Origin: Astyanax mexicanus
Taxonomy: Eukaryota; Chordata; Actinopteri; Characiformes; Acestrorhamphidae
DNA: 64,000 nt
Direction: 5' to 3'
Assembly (NCBI RefSeq): GCF_023375975.1
Contig: NC_064409.1
Span: forward strand, 40,671,501-40,735,500
Part shown: piece by piece, positions 12,647-27,179 of the stretch
Numbering within the stretch: the stretch's first letter is position 1
How the letters are laid out: each line of letters starts with the position of its first letter
Made by a program: the position numbers and the translations under genes
Notes under the pieces: model-generated
The model's database searches: none
The model's input: only the letters and a program-made list of their open reading frames with translations
What the model was told of the DNA's origin: nothing

Positions 12647-15600
12647 GACGAATTACTCAAACAAGTGCGAAAATGCATGGGCATGGTAAATTGGGCCAAA
12701 TTCTGCTCAGAAATGTGACAACAAGCACTTTTCAATTTTTGTCCCAAAATCAGAAAAAAACGTAGACCCGCGGTATGTGATTCAGTTAAAAATTTTGACC
12801 ATTCATGAAACCTTGTTTTTTCCAGGAAAAATTACTCAAACAAGTGGGAAAATGCATGGGCATGGTAAATTGGGCCAAATTTTGCTCAGAAACGTGACAA
12901 AAAGCACTTTTCAATTTTTGACCCAAATCAGAAAAAAACGTAGACCCGCGGTATGTGATTCTGGTGAAAATTTTGACCATTCATGAAACCTTGTTTTTTC
13001 CATGACAAATTACTCAAACGAGTGGGAAAATGCATGGGCATGGTTAATTGGGCCAAATTTTGCTCAGAAACATGACAAAAAGCACTTTTCAATTTTTGTC
13101 CCAAATCAGAAAAAAACGTAGACCCGCGGTATGTGATTCAGTTGAAAATTTTGACCATTCATGAAACCTTGTTTTTTCCATGACGAATTACTCAAACAAG
13201 TGCGAAAATGCATGGGCATGGTAAATTGGGCCAAATTTTGCTCAGAAACGTGACAAAAAGCACTTTTCAATTTTTGACCCAAATCAGAAAAAAACGTAGA
13301 CCCGCGGTATGTGATTCTGGTGAAAATTTTGACCATTCATGAAACCTTGTTTTTTCCATGAAAAATTACTCAAACAAGTGGGAAAATGCATGGGCATGGT
13401 AAATTGGGCCAAATTTTGCTCAGAAATGTGACAAAAAGCACTTTTCAATTTTTGACCCAAATCAGAAAAAAACGTAGACCCGCGGTATGTGATTCTGGTG
13501 AAAATTTTGACCATTCATGAAACCTTGTTTTTTCCATGACAAATTACTCAAACGAGTGGGAAAATGCATGGGCATGGTTAATTGGGCCAAATTTTGCTCA
13601 GAAACGTGACAAAAAGCACTTTTCAATTTTTGTCCCAAATCAGAAAAAAACGTAGACCCGCGGTATGTGATTCTGGTGAAAATTTTGACCTTTCATGAAA
13701 CCTTGTTTTTTCCAAGAAAAATTACTCAAACAAGTGGGAATATGCATGGGCATGGTAAATTGGGCCAAATTTTGCTCAGAAACGTGACAAAAAGCACTTT
13801 TCAATTTTTGACCCAAATCAGAAAAAAACGTAGACCCGCGGTATGTGATTCCGGTGAAAATTTTGACCATTCATGAAACCTTGTTTTTTCCATGAAAAAT
13901 TACTCAAACGAGTGGGAAAATGCATGGGCATGGTAAATTGGGACAAATTTTGCTCAGAAATGTGACAACAAGCACTTTTCAATTTTTGTCCCAAATCAGA
14001 AAAAAACGTAGACCCGCGGTATGTGATTCTGTTGAAAATTTTGACCATTCATGAAACCTTGTTTTTTCCATGACAAATTACTCAAACAAGTGGGAAAATG
14101 CATGGGCATGGTAAATTGGGCAAAATTTTGCTCAGAAACGTGACAAAAAGCACTTTTCAATTTTTTACCCAAATCAGAAAAAAACGTAGACCCGCGGTAT
14201 GTGATTCTGGTGAAAATTTTGACCATTCATGAACCCTTGTTTTTTCCATGAAAAATTACTCAAACAAGTGGGAAAATGCATGGGCATGGTAAATTGGGCC
14301 AAATTTTGCTCAGAAATGTGACAAAAAGCACTTTTCAATTTTTGACCCAAATCAGAAAAAAACGTAGACCCGCGGTATGTGATTCTGGTGAAAATTTTGA
14401 CCATTCATGAAACCTTGTTTTTTCCATGACAAATTACTCAAACGAGTGGGAAAATGCATGGGCATGGTAAATTGGGCCAAATTTTGCTCAGAAATGTGAC
14501 AAAAAGCATTTTTCAATTTTTGACTCAAATCAGAAAAAAACGTAGACCCGCGGTATGTGATTCAGTTGAAAATTTTGACCATTCATGAAACCTTGTTTTT
14601 TCCATGACGAATTACTCAAACAAGTGCGAAAATGCATGGGCATGGTAAATTGGGCCAAATTCTGCTCAGAAATGTGACAACAAGCACTTTTTTAAATTTT
14701 TGTCCCAAAATCAGAAAAAAACGTAGACCCGCGGTATGTGATTCAGTTAAAAATTTTGACCATTCATGAAACCTTGTTTTTTACCTGACAAATTACTCAA
14801 ACAAGTGGGAAAATGCATGGGCATGGTAAATTGGGCCAAATTCTGCTCAGAAATGTGACAACAAGCACTTTTCAATTTTTGTCCCAAATCAGAAAAAAAC
14901 GTAGACCAGCGGTATGTGATTCTGGTGAAAATTTTGACCATTCATGAAACCTTGTTTTTTCCAGGAAAAATTACTCAAACAAGTGGGAAAATGCATGGGC
15001 ATGGTAAATTGGGCCAAATTTTGCTCAGAAACGTGACAAAAAGCACTTTTCAATTTTTGACCCAAATCAGAAAAAAACGTAGACCCGCGGTATGTGATTC
15101 TGGTGAAAATTTTGACCTTTCATGAAACCTTGTTTTTTCCAAGAAAAATTACTCAAACAAGTGGGAATATGCATGGGCATGGTAAATTGGGCCAAATTTT
15201 TTCTCAGAAATGTGACAAAAAGCATTTTTCAATTTTTGACTCAAATCAGAAAAAAACGTAGACCCGCGGTATGTGATTCTGGTGAAAATTTTGACCATTC
15301 ATGAAACCTTGTTTTTTCCATGAAAAATTACTCAAACAAGTGGGAAAATGCATGGGCATGGTAAATTGGCCAAATTTTGCTCAGAAATGTGACAACAAGC
15401 ACTTTTCAATTTTTGTCCCAAATCAGAAAAAAACGTAGACCCGCGGTATGTGATTCTGGTGAAAATTTTGACCTTTCATGAAACCTTGTTTTTTCCAAGA
15501 AAAATTACTCAAACAAGTGGGAATATGCATGGGCATGGTAAATTGGGCCAAATTTTGCTCAGAAACGTGACAAAAAGCACTTTTCAATTTTTGACCCAAA

Positions 15601-18600
15601 TCAGAAAAAAACGTAGACCCGCGGTATGTGATTCCGGTGAAAATTTTGACCATTCATGAAACCTTGTTTTTTCCATGAAAAATTACTCAAACGAGTGGGA
15701 AAATGCATGGGCATGGTAAATTGGGACAAATTTTGCTCAGAAATGTGACAACAAGCACTTTTCAATTTTTGTCCCAAATCAGAAAAAAACGTAGACCCGC
15801 GCGGTATGTGATTCTGGTGAAAATTTTGACCATTCATGAAACCTTGTTTTTTCCATGACAAATTACTCAAACAAGTGGGAAAATGCATGGGCATGGTAAA
15901 TTGGGCAAAATTTTGCTCAGAAACGTGACAAAAAGCACTTTTCAATTTTTTACCCAAATCAGAAAAAAACGTAGACCCGCGGTATGTGATTCTGGTGAAA
16001 ATTTTGACCATTCATGAACCCTTGTTTTTTCCATGAAAAATTACTCAAACAAGTGGGAAAATGCATGGGCATGGTAAATTGGGCCAAATTTTGCTCAGAA
16101 ATGTGACAAAAAGCACTTTTCAATTTTTGACCCAAATCAGAAAAAAACGTAGACCCGCGGTATGTGATTCTGGTGAAAATTTTGACCATTCATGAAACCT
16201 TGTTTTTTCCATGACAAATTACTCAAACAAGTGGGAAAATGCATGGGCATGGTAAATTGGGCCAAATTTTTTCTCAGAAATGTGACAAAAAGCATTTTTC
16301 AATTTTTGACTCAAATCAGAAAAAACCGTAGACCCGCGGTATGTGATTCTGGTGAAAATTTTGACCATTCATGAAACCTTGTTTTTTCCATGACGAATTA
16401 CTCAAACAAGTGCGAAAATGCATGGGCATGGTAAATTGGGCCAAATTTTGCTCAGAAACGTGACAAAAAGCACTTTTCAATTTTTGACCCAAATCAGAAA
16501 AAAACGTAGACCCGCGGTATGTGATTCTGGTGAAAATTTTGACCAATCATGAAACCTTGTTTTTTCCATGAAAAATTACTCAAACAAGTGGGAAAATGCA
16601 TGGGCATGGTAAATTGGGCCAAATTTTGCTCAGAAATGTGACAACAAGCACTTTTCAATTTTTGACCCAAATCAGAAAAAAACGTAGACCCGCGGTATGT
16701 GATTCTGGTGAAAATTTTGACCATTCATGAAACCTTGTTTTTTCCATGACAAATTACTCAAACGAGTGGGAAAATGCATGGGCATGGTAAATTGGGCCAA
16801 ATTTTGCTCAGAAATGTGACAAAAAGCATTTTTCAATTTTTGACTCAAATCAGAAAAAAACGTAGACCCGCGGTATGTGATTCTGGTGAAAATTTTGACC
16901 ATTCATGAAACCTTGTTTTTTCCATGAAAAATTACTCAAACAAGTGGGAATATGCATGGGCATGGTAAATTGGGCCAAATTTTGCTCAGAAATGTGACAA
17001 AAAGCACTTTTCAATTTTTGACCAAAATCAGAAAAAAACATAGACCCGCGGTATGTGATTCTGGTGAAAATTTTGACCATTCATGAAACCTTATTTTTTC
17101 CATGAAAAATTACTCAAACAAGTGGGAAAATGCATGGGCATGGTAAATTGGGACAAATTCTGCTCAGAAATGTGACAACAAGCACTTTTCAATTTTTGTC
17201 CCAAATCAGAAAAAAACTTAGACCCGCGGTATGTGATTCAGTTGAAAATTTTGACCATTCATGAAACCTTGTTTTTTCCATGACGAATTACTCAAACAAG
17301 TGCGAAAATGCATGGGCATGGTAAATTGGGCCAAATTCTGCTCAGAAATGTGACAACAAGCACTTTTCAATTTTTGTCCCAAAATCAGAAAAAAACGTAG
17401 ACCCGCGGTATGTGATTCAGTTAAAAATTTTGACCATTCATGAAACCTTGTTTTTTCCATGACGAATTACTCAAACAAGTGCGAAAATGCATGGGCATGG
17501 TAAATTGGGCCAAATTTTGCTCAGAAACGTGACAAAAAGCACTTTTCAATTTTTGACCCAAATCAGAAAAAAACGTAGACCCGCGGTATGTGATTCTGGT
17601 GAAAATTTTGACCATTCATGAAACCTTGTTTTTTCCATGAAAAATTACTCAAACAAGTGGGAAAATGCATGGGCATGGTAAATTGGGCCAAATTCTGCTC
17701 AGAAACGTGACAACAAGCACTTTTCAATTTTTGTCCCAAATCAGAAAAAAACGTAGACCCGCGGTATGTGATTCTGGTGAAAATTTTGACCAATCATGAA
17801 ACCTTGTTTTTCCAGGAAAAATTACTCAAACAAGTGGGAAAATGCATGGGCATGGTAAATTGGGCCAAATTTTGCTCAGAAATGTGACAAAAAGCACTTT
17901 TCAATTTTTGACCCAAATCAGAAAAAACGTAGACCCGCGGTATGTGATTCTGGTGAAAATTTTGACCTTTCATGAAACCTTGTTTTTTCCAAGAAAAATT
18001 ACTCAAACAAGTGGGAATATGCATGGGCATGGTAAATTGGGCCAAATTTTTTCTCAGAAATGTGACAACAAGCACTTTTCAATTTTTGTCCCAAATCAGA
18101 AAAAAACGTAGACCCGCGGTATGTGATTCTGGTGAAAATTTTGACCATTCATGAAACCTTGTTTTTTCCAGGAAAAATTACTCAAACAAGTGGGAAAATG
18201 CATGGGCATGGTAAATTGGGCCAAATTTTGCTCAGAAATGTGACAAAAAGCACTTTTCAAATTTGAACCCAAATCAGAAAAAAACGTAGACCCGCAGTAT
18301 GTGATTCTGGTGAAAATTTTGACCATTCATGAAACCTTGTTTTTTCCATGAAAAATTACTCAAACGAGTGGGAAAATGCATGGGCATGGTAAATTGGGCC
18401 AAATTTTGCTCAGAAATGTGACAAAAAGCACTTTTCAATTTTTGACCCAAATCAGAAAAAAACGTAGACCCGCGGTATGTGATTCTGGTGAAAATTTTGA
18501 CCATTCATGAAACCTTGTTTTTTCCATGACAAATTACTCAAACGAGTGGGAAAATGCATGGGCATGGTAAATTGGGCCAAATTCTGCTCAGAAATGTGAC

Positions 18601-18705
18601 AACAAGCACTTTTCAATTTTTGTCCCAAATCAGAAAAAAACGTAGACCCGCGGTATGTGATTCAGTTGAAAATTTTGACCATTCATGAAACCTTGTTTTT
18701 TCCAT
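12647..18705 (+). repeat. About 6.06 kb higher-order block of satellite 1, copy 1
   Basis: This block of about 34 monomers starts with a GACGAATTACTC/GTGCGAAAATG monomer and repeats immediately downstream at an offset of 6,059-6,060 bp. Landmarks shared by the copies are the AAACATGAC monomer (13,070 and 19,129), GATTCCGGTG (about 13,850 and 19,910), CACTTTTTTAAATT with TTTTTTACCTGAC (about 14,690-14,785 and 20,925-21,020), the TTGGCCAAA monomer that lost one G (about 15,367 and 21,604) and AATTTGAACCC (about 18,260 and 24,138). The offset shifts from 6,059 to 6,237, 6,057 and 5,879 bp, so whole monomers were gained or lost after duplication. Inside it, the GATTCCGGTG set occurs twice, 1,783 bp apart. 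Confidence 0.85.
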
Positions 18706-21700
18706 GACGAATTACTCAAACAAGTGCGAAAATGCATGGGCATGGTAAATTGGGCCAAATTCTGCTCAGAAATGTGACAACAAGCACTTTTCAATTTTTG
18801 TCCCAAAATCAGAAAAAAACGTAGACCCGCGGTATGTGATTCAGTTAAAAATTTTGACCATTCATGAAACCTTGTTTTTTCCAGGAAAAATTACTCAAAC
18901 AAGTGGGAAAATGCATGGGCATGGTAAATTGGGCCAAATTTTGCTCAGAAACGTGACAAAAAGCACTTTTCAATTTTTGACCCAAATCAGAAAAAAACGT
19001 AGACCCGCGGTATGTGATTCTGGTGAAAATTTTGACCATTCATGAAACCTTGTTTTTTCCATGACAAATTACTCAAACGAGTGGGAAAATGCATGGGCAT
19101 GGTAAATTGGGCCAAATTTTGCTCAGAAACATGACAAAAAGCACTTTTCAATTTTTGTCCCAAATCAGAAAAAAACGTAGACCCGCGGTATGTGATTCTG
19201 GTGAAAATTTTGACCTTTCATGAAACCTTGTTTTTTCCAAGAAAAATTACTCAAACAAGTGGGAATATGCATGGGCATGGTAAATTGGGCCAAATTTTTT
19301 CTCAGAAATGTGACAACAAGCACTTTTCAATTTTTGTCCCAAATCAGAAAAAAACGTAGACCCGCGGTATGTGATTCTGGTGAAAATTTTGACCATTCAT
19401 GAAACCTTGTTTTTTCCAGGAAAAATTACTCAAACAAGTGGGAAAATGCATGGGCATGGTAAATTGGGCCAAATTTTGCTCAGAAATGTGACAAAAAGCA
19501 CTTTTCAATTTTTGACCCAAATCAGAAAAAAACGTAGACCCGCGGTATGTGATTCTGGTGAAAATTTTGACCATTCATGAAACCTTGTTTTTTCCATGAC
19601 AAATTACTCAAACGAGTGGGAAAATGCATGGGCATGGTTAATTGGGCCAAATTTTGCTCAGAAACGTGACAAAAAGCACTTTTCAATTTTTGTCCCAAAT
19701 CAGAAAAAAACGTAGACCCGCGGTATGTGATTCTGGTGAAAATTTTGACCTTTCATGAAACCTTGTTTTTTCCAAGAAAAATTACTCAAACAAGTGGGAA
19801 TATGCATGGGCATGGTAAATTGGGCCAAATTTTGCTCAGAAACGTGACAAAAAGCACTTTTCAATTTTTGACCCAAATCAGAAAAAAACGTAGACCCGCG
19901 GTATGTGATTCCGGTGAAAATTTTGACCATTCATGAAACCTTGTTTTTTCCATGAAAAATTACTCAAACGAGTGGGAAAATGCATGGGCATGGTAAATTG
20001 GGACAAATTTTGCTCAGAAATGTGACAACAAGCACTTTTCAATTTTTGTCCCAAATCAGAAAAAAACGTAGACCCGCGGTATGTGATTCTGTTGAAAATT
20101 TTGACCATTCATGAAACCTTGTTTTTTCCATGACAAATTACTCAAACAAGTGGGAAAATGCATGGGCATGGTAAATTGGGCAAAATTTTGCTCAGAAACG
20201 TGACAAAAAGCACTTTTCAATTTTTTACCCAAATCAGAAAAAAACGTAGACCCGCGGTATGTGATTCTGGTGAAAATTTTGACCATTCATGAACCCTTGT
20301 TTTTTCCATGAAAAATTACTCAAACAAGTGGGAAAATGCATGGGCATGGTAAATTGGGCCAAATTTTGCTCAGAAATGTGACAAAAAGCACTTTTCAATT
20401 TTTGACCCAAATCAGAAAAAAACGTAGACCCGCGGTATGTGATTCTGGTGAAAATTTTGACCATTCATGAAACCTTGTTTTTTCCATGACAAATTACTCA
20501 AACGAGTGGGAAAATGCATGGGCATGGTAAATTGGGCCAAATTTTGCTCAGAAATGTGACAAAAAGCATTTTTCAATTTTTGACTCAAATCAGAAAAAAA
20601 CGTAGACCCGCGGTATGTGATTCTGGTGAAAATTTTGACCATTCATGAAACCTTGTTTTTTCCATGAAAAATTACTCAAACAAGTGGGAAAATGCATGGG
20701 CATGGTAAATTGGGCCAAATTCTGCTCAGAAATGTGACAACAAGCACTTTTCAATTTTTGTCCCAAATCAGAAAAAAACGTAGACCCGCGGTATGTGATT
20801 CAATGAAAATTTTGACCATTCATGAAACCTTGTTTTTTCCATGACGAATTACTCAAACAAGTGCGAAAATGCATGGGCATGGTAAATTGGGCCAAATTCT
20901 GCTCAGAAATGTGACAACAAGCACTTTTTTAAATTTTTGTCCCAAAATCAGAAAAAAACGTAGACCCGCGGTATGTGATTCAGTTAAAAATTTTGACCAT
21001 TCATGAAACCTTGTTTTTTACCTGACAAATTACTCAAACAAGTGGGAAAATGCATGGGCATGGTAAATTGGGCCAAATTCTGCTCAGAAATGTGACAACA
21101 AGCACTTTTCAATTTTTGTCCCAAATCAGAAAAAAACGTAGACCAGCGGTATGTGATTCTGGTGAAAATTTTGACCATTCATGAAACCTTGTTTTTTCCA
21201 GGAAAAATTACTCAAACAAGTGGGAAAATGCATGGGCATGGTAAATTGGGCCAAATTTTGCTCAGAAACGTGACAAAAAGCACTTTTCAATTTTTGACCC
21301 AAATCAGAAAAAAACGTAGACCCGCGGTATGTGATTCTGGTGAAAATTTTGACCTTTCATGAAACCTTGTTTTTTCCAAGAAAAATTACTCAAACAAGTG
21401 GGAATATGCATGGGCATGGTAAATTGGGCCAAATTTTTTCTCAGAAATGTGACAAAAAGCATTTTTCAATTTTTGACTCAAATCAGAAAAAAACGTAGAC
21501 CCGCGGTATGTGATTCTGGTGAAAATTTTGACCATTCATGAAACCTTGTTTTTTCCATGAAAAATTACTCAAACAAGTGGGAAAATGCATGGGCATGGTA
21601 AATTGGCCAAATTTTGCTCAGAAATGTGACAACAAGCACTTTTCAATTTTTGTCCCAAATCAGAAAAAAACGTAGACCCGCGGTATGTGATTCTGGTGAA

Positions 21701-24584
21701 AATTTTGACCTTTCATGAAACCTTGTTTTTTCCAAGAAAAATTACTCAAACAAGTGGGAATATGCATGGGCATGGTAAATTGGGCCAAATTTTGCTCAGA
21801 AACGTGACAAAAAGCACTTTTCAATTTTTGACCCAAATCAGAAAAAAACGTAGACCCGCGGTATGTGATTCCGGTGAAAATTTTGACCATTCATGAAACC
21901 TTGTTTTTTCCATGAAAAATTACTCAAACGAGTGGGAAAATGCATGGGCATGGTAAATTGGGACAAATTTTGCTCAGAAATGTGACAACAAGCACTTTTC
22001 AATTTTTGTCCCAAATCAGAAAAAAACGTAGACCCGCGGTATGTGATTCTGTTGAAAATTTTGACCATTCATGAAACCTTGTTTTTTCCATGACAAATTA
22101 CTCAAACAAGTGGGAAAATGCATGGGCATGGTAAATTGGGCAAAATTTTGCTCAGAAACGTGACAAAAAGCACTTTTCAATTTTTTACCCAAATCAGAAA
22201 AAAACGTAGACCCGCGGTATGTGATTCTGGTGAAAATTTTGACCATTCATGAACCCTTGTTTTTTCCATGAAAAATTACTCAAACAAGTGGGAAAATGCA
22301 TGGGCATGGTAAATTGGGCCAAATTTTGCTCAGAAATGTGACAAAAAGCACTTTTCAATTTTTGACCCAAATCAGAAAAAAACGTAGACCCGCGGTATGT
22401 GATTCTGGTGAAAATTTTGACCATTCATGAAACCTTGTTTTTTCCATGACAAATTACTCAAACAAGTGGGAAAATGCATGGGCATGGTAAATTGGGCCAA
22501 ATTTTTTCTCAGAAATGTGACAAAAAGCATTTTTCAATTTTTGACTCAAATCAGAAAAAACCGTAGACCCGCGGTATGTGATTCTGGTGAAAATTTTGAC
22601 CATTCATGAAACCTTGTTTTTTCCATGACGAATTACTCAAACAAGTGCGAAAATGCATGGGCATGGTAAATTGGGCCAAATTTTGCTCAGAAATGTGACA
22701 ACAAGCACTTTTCAATTTTTGACCCAAATCAGAAAAAAACGTAGACCCGCGGTATGTGATTCTGGTGAAAATTTTGACCATTCATGAAACCTTGTTTTTT
22801 CCATGACAAATTACTCAAACGAGTGGGAAAATGCATGGGCATGGTAAATTGGGCCAAATTTTGCTCAGAAATGTGACAAAAAGCATTTTTCAATTTTTGA
22901 CTCAAATCAGAAAAAAATGTAGACCCGCGGTATGTGATTCTGGTGAAAATTTTGACCATTCATGAAACCTTGTTTTTTCCATGAAAAATTACTCAAACAA
23001 GTGGGAATATGCATGGGCATGGTAAATTGGGCCAAATTTTGCTCAGAAATGTGACAAAAAGCACTTTTCAATTTTTGACCAAAATCAGAAAAAAACATAG
23101 ACCCGCGGTATGTGATTCTGGTGAAAATTTTGACCATTCATGAAACCTTATTTTTTCCATGAAAAATTACTCAAACAAGTGGGAAAATGCATGGGCATGG
23201 TAAATTGGGCCAAATTCTGCTCAGAAATGTGACAACAAGCACTTTTCAATTTTTGTCCCAAAATCAGAAAAAAACGTAGACCCGCGGTATGTGATTCAGT
23301 TAAAAATTTTGACCATTCATGAAACCTTGTTTTTTCCATGACGAATTACTCAAACAAGTGCGAAAATGCATGGGCATGGTAAATTGGGCCAAATTTTGCT
23401 CAGAAACGTGACAAAAAGCACTTTTCAATTTTTGACCCAAATCAGAAAAAAACGTAGACCCGCGGTATGTGATTCTGGTGAAAATTTTGACCATTCAGGA
23501 AACCTTGTTTTTTCCATGAAAAATTACTCAAACAAGTGGGAAAATGCATGGGCATGGTAAATTGGGCCAAATTCTGCTCAGAAACGTGACAACAAGCACT
23601 TTTCAATTTTTGTCCCAAATCAGAAAAAAACGTAGACCCGCGGTATGTGATTCTGGTGAAAATTTTGACCAATCATGAAACCTTGTTTTTTCCAGGAAAA
23701 ATTACTCAAACAAGTGGGAAAATGCATGGGCATGGTAAATTGGGCCAAATTTTGCTCAGAAATGTGACAAAAAGCACTTTTCAATTTTTGACCCAAATCA
23801 GAAAAAACGTAGACCCGCGGTATGTGATTCTGGTGAAAATTTTGACCTTTCATGAAACCTTGTTTTTTCCAAGAAAAATTACTCAAACAAGTGGGAATAT
23901 GCATGGGCATGGTAAATTGGGCCAAATTTTGCTCAGAAACGTGATAAAAAGCACTTTTCAATTTTTGACCCAAATCAGAAAAAAACGTAGACCGGCGGTA
24001 TGTGATTCTGGTGAAAATTTTGACCATTCATGAAACCTTGTTTTTTCCATGAAAAATTACTCAAACGAGTGGGCAAATGCATGGGCATGGTAAATTGGGC
24101 CAAATTTTGCTCAGAAATGTGACAAAAAGCACTTTTCAAATTTGAACCCAAATCAGAAAAAAACGTAGACCCGCAGTATGTGATTCTGGTGAAAATTTTG
24201 ACCATTCATGAAACCTTGTTTTTTCCATGAAAAATTACTCAAACGAGTGGGAAAATGCATGGGCATGGTAAATTGGGCCAAATTTTGCTCAGAAATGTGA
24301 CAAAAAGCACTTTTCAATTTTTGACCCAAATCAGAAAAAAACGTAGACCCGCGGTATGTGATTCTGGTGAAAATTTTGACCATTCATGAAACCTTGTTTT
24401 TTCCATGACAAATTACTCAAACGAGTGGGAAAATGCATGGGCATGGTAAATTGGGCCAAATTCTGCTCAGAAATGTGACAACAAGCACTTTTCAATTTTT
24501 GTCCCAAATCAGAAAAAAACGTAGACCCGCGGTATGTGATTCAGTTGAAAATTTTGACCATTCATGAAACCTTGTTTTTTCCAT
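18706..24584 (+). repeat. About 6 kb higher-order block of satellite 1, copy 2
   Basis: This is the tandem partner of 12,647-18,705 with the landmarks in the same order. Differences include one whole monomer missing relative to copy 1 near 22.7 kb and another near 23.2 kb. GATTCAATGAAAA near 20,800 is a private shortening of GATTCAGTTGAAAA. At 15,800 copy 1 has an extra CG (GCGCGG) where this copy has GCGG. Its internal GATTCCGGTG sets are 1,960 bp apart rather than 1,783, which is one monomer more. Exact block ends are approximate. Confidence 0.82.
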
Positions 24585-26700
24585 GACAAATTACTCAAAC
24601 AAGTGCGAAAATGCATGGGCATGGTAAATTGGGCCAAATTTTGCTCAGAAACGTGACAAAAAGCACTTTTCAATTTTTGTCCCAAATCAGAAAAAAACGT
24701 AGACCCGCGGTATGTGATTCTGGTGAAAATTTTGACCATTCATGAAACCTTGTTTTTTCCATGAAAAATTACTCAAACGAGTGGGAAAATGCATGGGCAT
24801 GGTAAATTGGGCCAAATTTTGCTCAGAAATGTGACAAAAAGCACTTTTCAATTTTTGACCCAAATCAGAAAAAAACGTAGACCCGCGGTATGTGATTCTG
24901 GTGAAAATTTTGACCATTCATGAAACCTTGTTTTTTCCATGAAAAATTACTCAAACGAGTGGGAAAATGCATGGGCATGGTAAATTGGGCCAAATTCTGC
25001 TCAGAAATGTGACAACAAGCACTTTTCAATTTTTGTCCCAAATCAGAAAAAAACGTAGACCCGCGGTATGTGATTCAGTTGAAAATTTTGACCATTCATG
25101 AAACCTTGTTTTTTCCATGACAAATTACTCAAACAAGTGCGAAAATGCATGGGCATGGTAAATTGGGCCAAATTTTGCTCAGAAACGTGACAAAAAGCAC
25201 TTTTCAATTTTTGTCCCAAATCAGAAAAAAACGTAGACCCGCGGTATGTGATTCTGGTGAAAATTTTGACCATTCATGAAACCTTGTTTTTTCCATGAAA
25301 AATTACTCAAACAAGTGGGAAAATGCATGGGCATGGTAAATTGGGCCAAATTTTGCTCAGAAATGTGACAAAAAGCACTTTTCAATTTTTGACCCAAATC
25401 AGAAAAAAACGTAGACCCGCGGTATGTGATTCTGGTGAAAATTTTGACCATTCATGAAACCTTGTTTTTTCCATGAAAAATTACTCAAACGAGTGGGAAA
25501 ATGCATGGGCATGGTAAATTGGGCCAAATTTTGCTCAGAAACGTGACAAAAAGCACTTTTCAATTTTTGTCCCAAATCAGAAAAAAACGTAGACCCGCGG
25601 TATGTGATTCTGGTGAAAATTTTGACCATTCATGAAACCTTGTTTTTTCCATGAAAAATTACTCAAACAAGTGGGAAAATGCATGGGCATGGTAAATTGG
25701 GCCAAATTTTGCTCAGAAATGTGACAAAAAGCACTTTTCAATTTTTGTCCCAAATCAGAAAAAAACGTAGACCCGCGGTATGTGATTCTGTTGAAAATTT
25801 TGACCATTCATGAAACCTTGTTTTTTCCATGAAAAATTACTCAAACAAGTGGGAAAATGCATGGACATGGTAAATTGGGCCAAATTTTGCTCAGAAATGT
25901 GACAAAAAGCACTTTTCAATTTTTGACCCAAATCAGAAAAAAACGTAGACCCGCGGAATGTGATTCAGTTGAAAATTTTGACTATTCATGAAACCTTATT
26001 TTTTCCATTACAAATTACTCAAACAAGTGCGAAAATGCATGGGCATGGTAAATTTGGCCAAATTTTGCTCAGAAACGTGACAAAAAGCACTTTTCAATTT
26101 TTGTCCCAAATCAGAAAAAAACGTAGACCCGCGGTATGTGATTCTGGTGAAAATTTTGACCATTCATGAAACCTTGTTTTTTCCATGACAAATTACTCAA
26201 ACAAGTGGGAAAATGCATGGGCATGGTAAATTGGGCCAAATTTTGCTCAGAAATGTGACAAAAAGCACTTTTCAATTTTTAACCCAAATCAGAAAAAAAC
26301 GTAGACCCCGCGGTATGTGATTCTGGTGAAAATTTTGACCATTCATGAAACCTTGTTTTTTCCATGAAAAATTACTCAAACGAGTGGGAAAATGCATGGG
26401 CATGGTAAATTGGGCCAAATTTTGCTCAGAAATGTGACAAAAAGCACTTTTCAATTTTTGACCCAAATCAGAAAAAAACATAGACCCGCGGTATGTGATT
26501 CTGGTGAAAATTTTGACCATTCATGAAACCTTGTTTTTTCCATGAAAAATTACTCAAACAAGTGGGAAAATGCATGGGCTTGGTAAATTGGGCCAAATTT
26601 TGCTCAGAAACGTGACAAAAAGCACTTTTCAATTTTTGACCCAAATCAGAAAAAAACGTAGACCCGCGGTATGTGATTCTGGTGAAAATTTTGACCATTC
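23620..26700 (+). repeat. Block of satellite 1 that recurs at 32.2-35 kb
   Basis: The run GACCAATCATG (about 23,668), GTGATAAAAAGC (about 23,941), AATTTGAACCC (about 24,138), GACAAATT with GTGCGAAA monomers, CCGCGGAATG (about 25,954) and TTTTTAACCC (about 26,277) is found again in the same order near 32,212, 32,667, 32,865, 33,966 and 34,469. The offset drifts between about 8.0 and 8.7 kb in whole-monomer steps. This shows a third layer of large duplication across the array. Confidence 0.75.
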
Positions 26701-27179
26701 ATGAAACCTTGTTTTTTCCATGAAAAATTACTCAAACAAGTGGGAAAATGCATGGGCATGGTAAATTGGGCCAAATTTTGCTCAGAAACGTGACAAAAAG
26801 CACTTTTCAATTTTTGACCCAAATCAGAAAAAAACGTAGACCCGCGGTATGTGATTCTGGTGAAAATTTTGACCATTCATGAAACCTTGTTTTTTCCATG
26901 AAAAATTACTCAAACAAGTGGGAAAATGCATGGGCATGGTAAATTGGGCCAAATTTTGCTCAGAAATGTGACAAAAAGCACTTTTCAATTTTTGACCCAA
27001 ATCAGAAAAAACGTAGACCCGCGGTATGTGATTCTGGTGAAAATTTTGACCATTCATGAAACCTTGTTTTTTCCATGACAAATTACTCAAACAAGTGGGA
27101 AAATGCATGTGCATGGTAAATTGGGCCAAATTTTTTCTCAGAAATGTGACAAAAAGCACTTTTCAATTTTTGACCCAAA

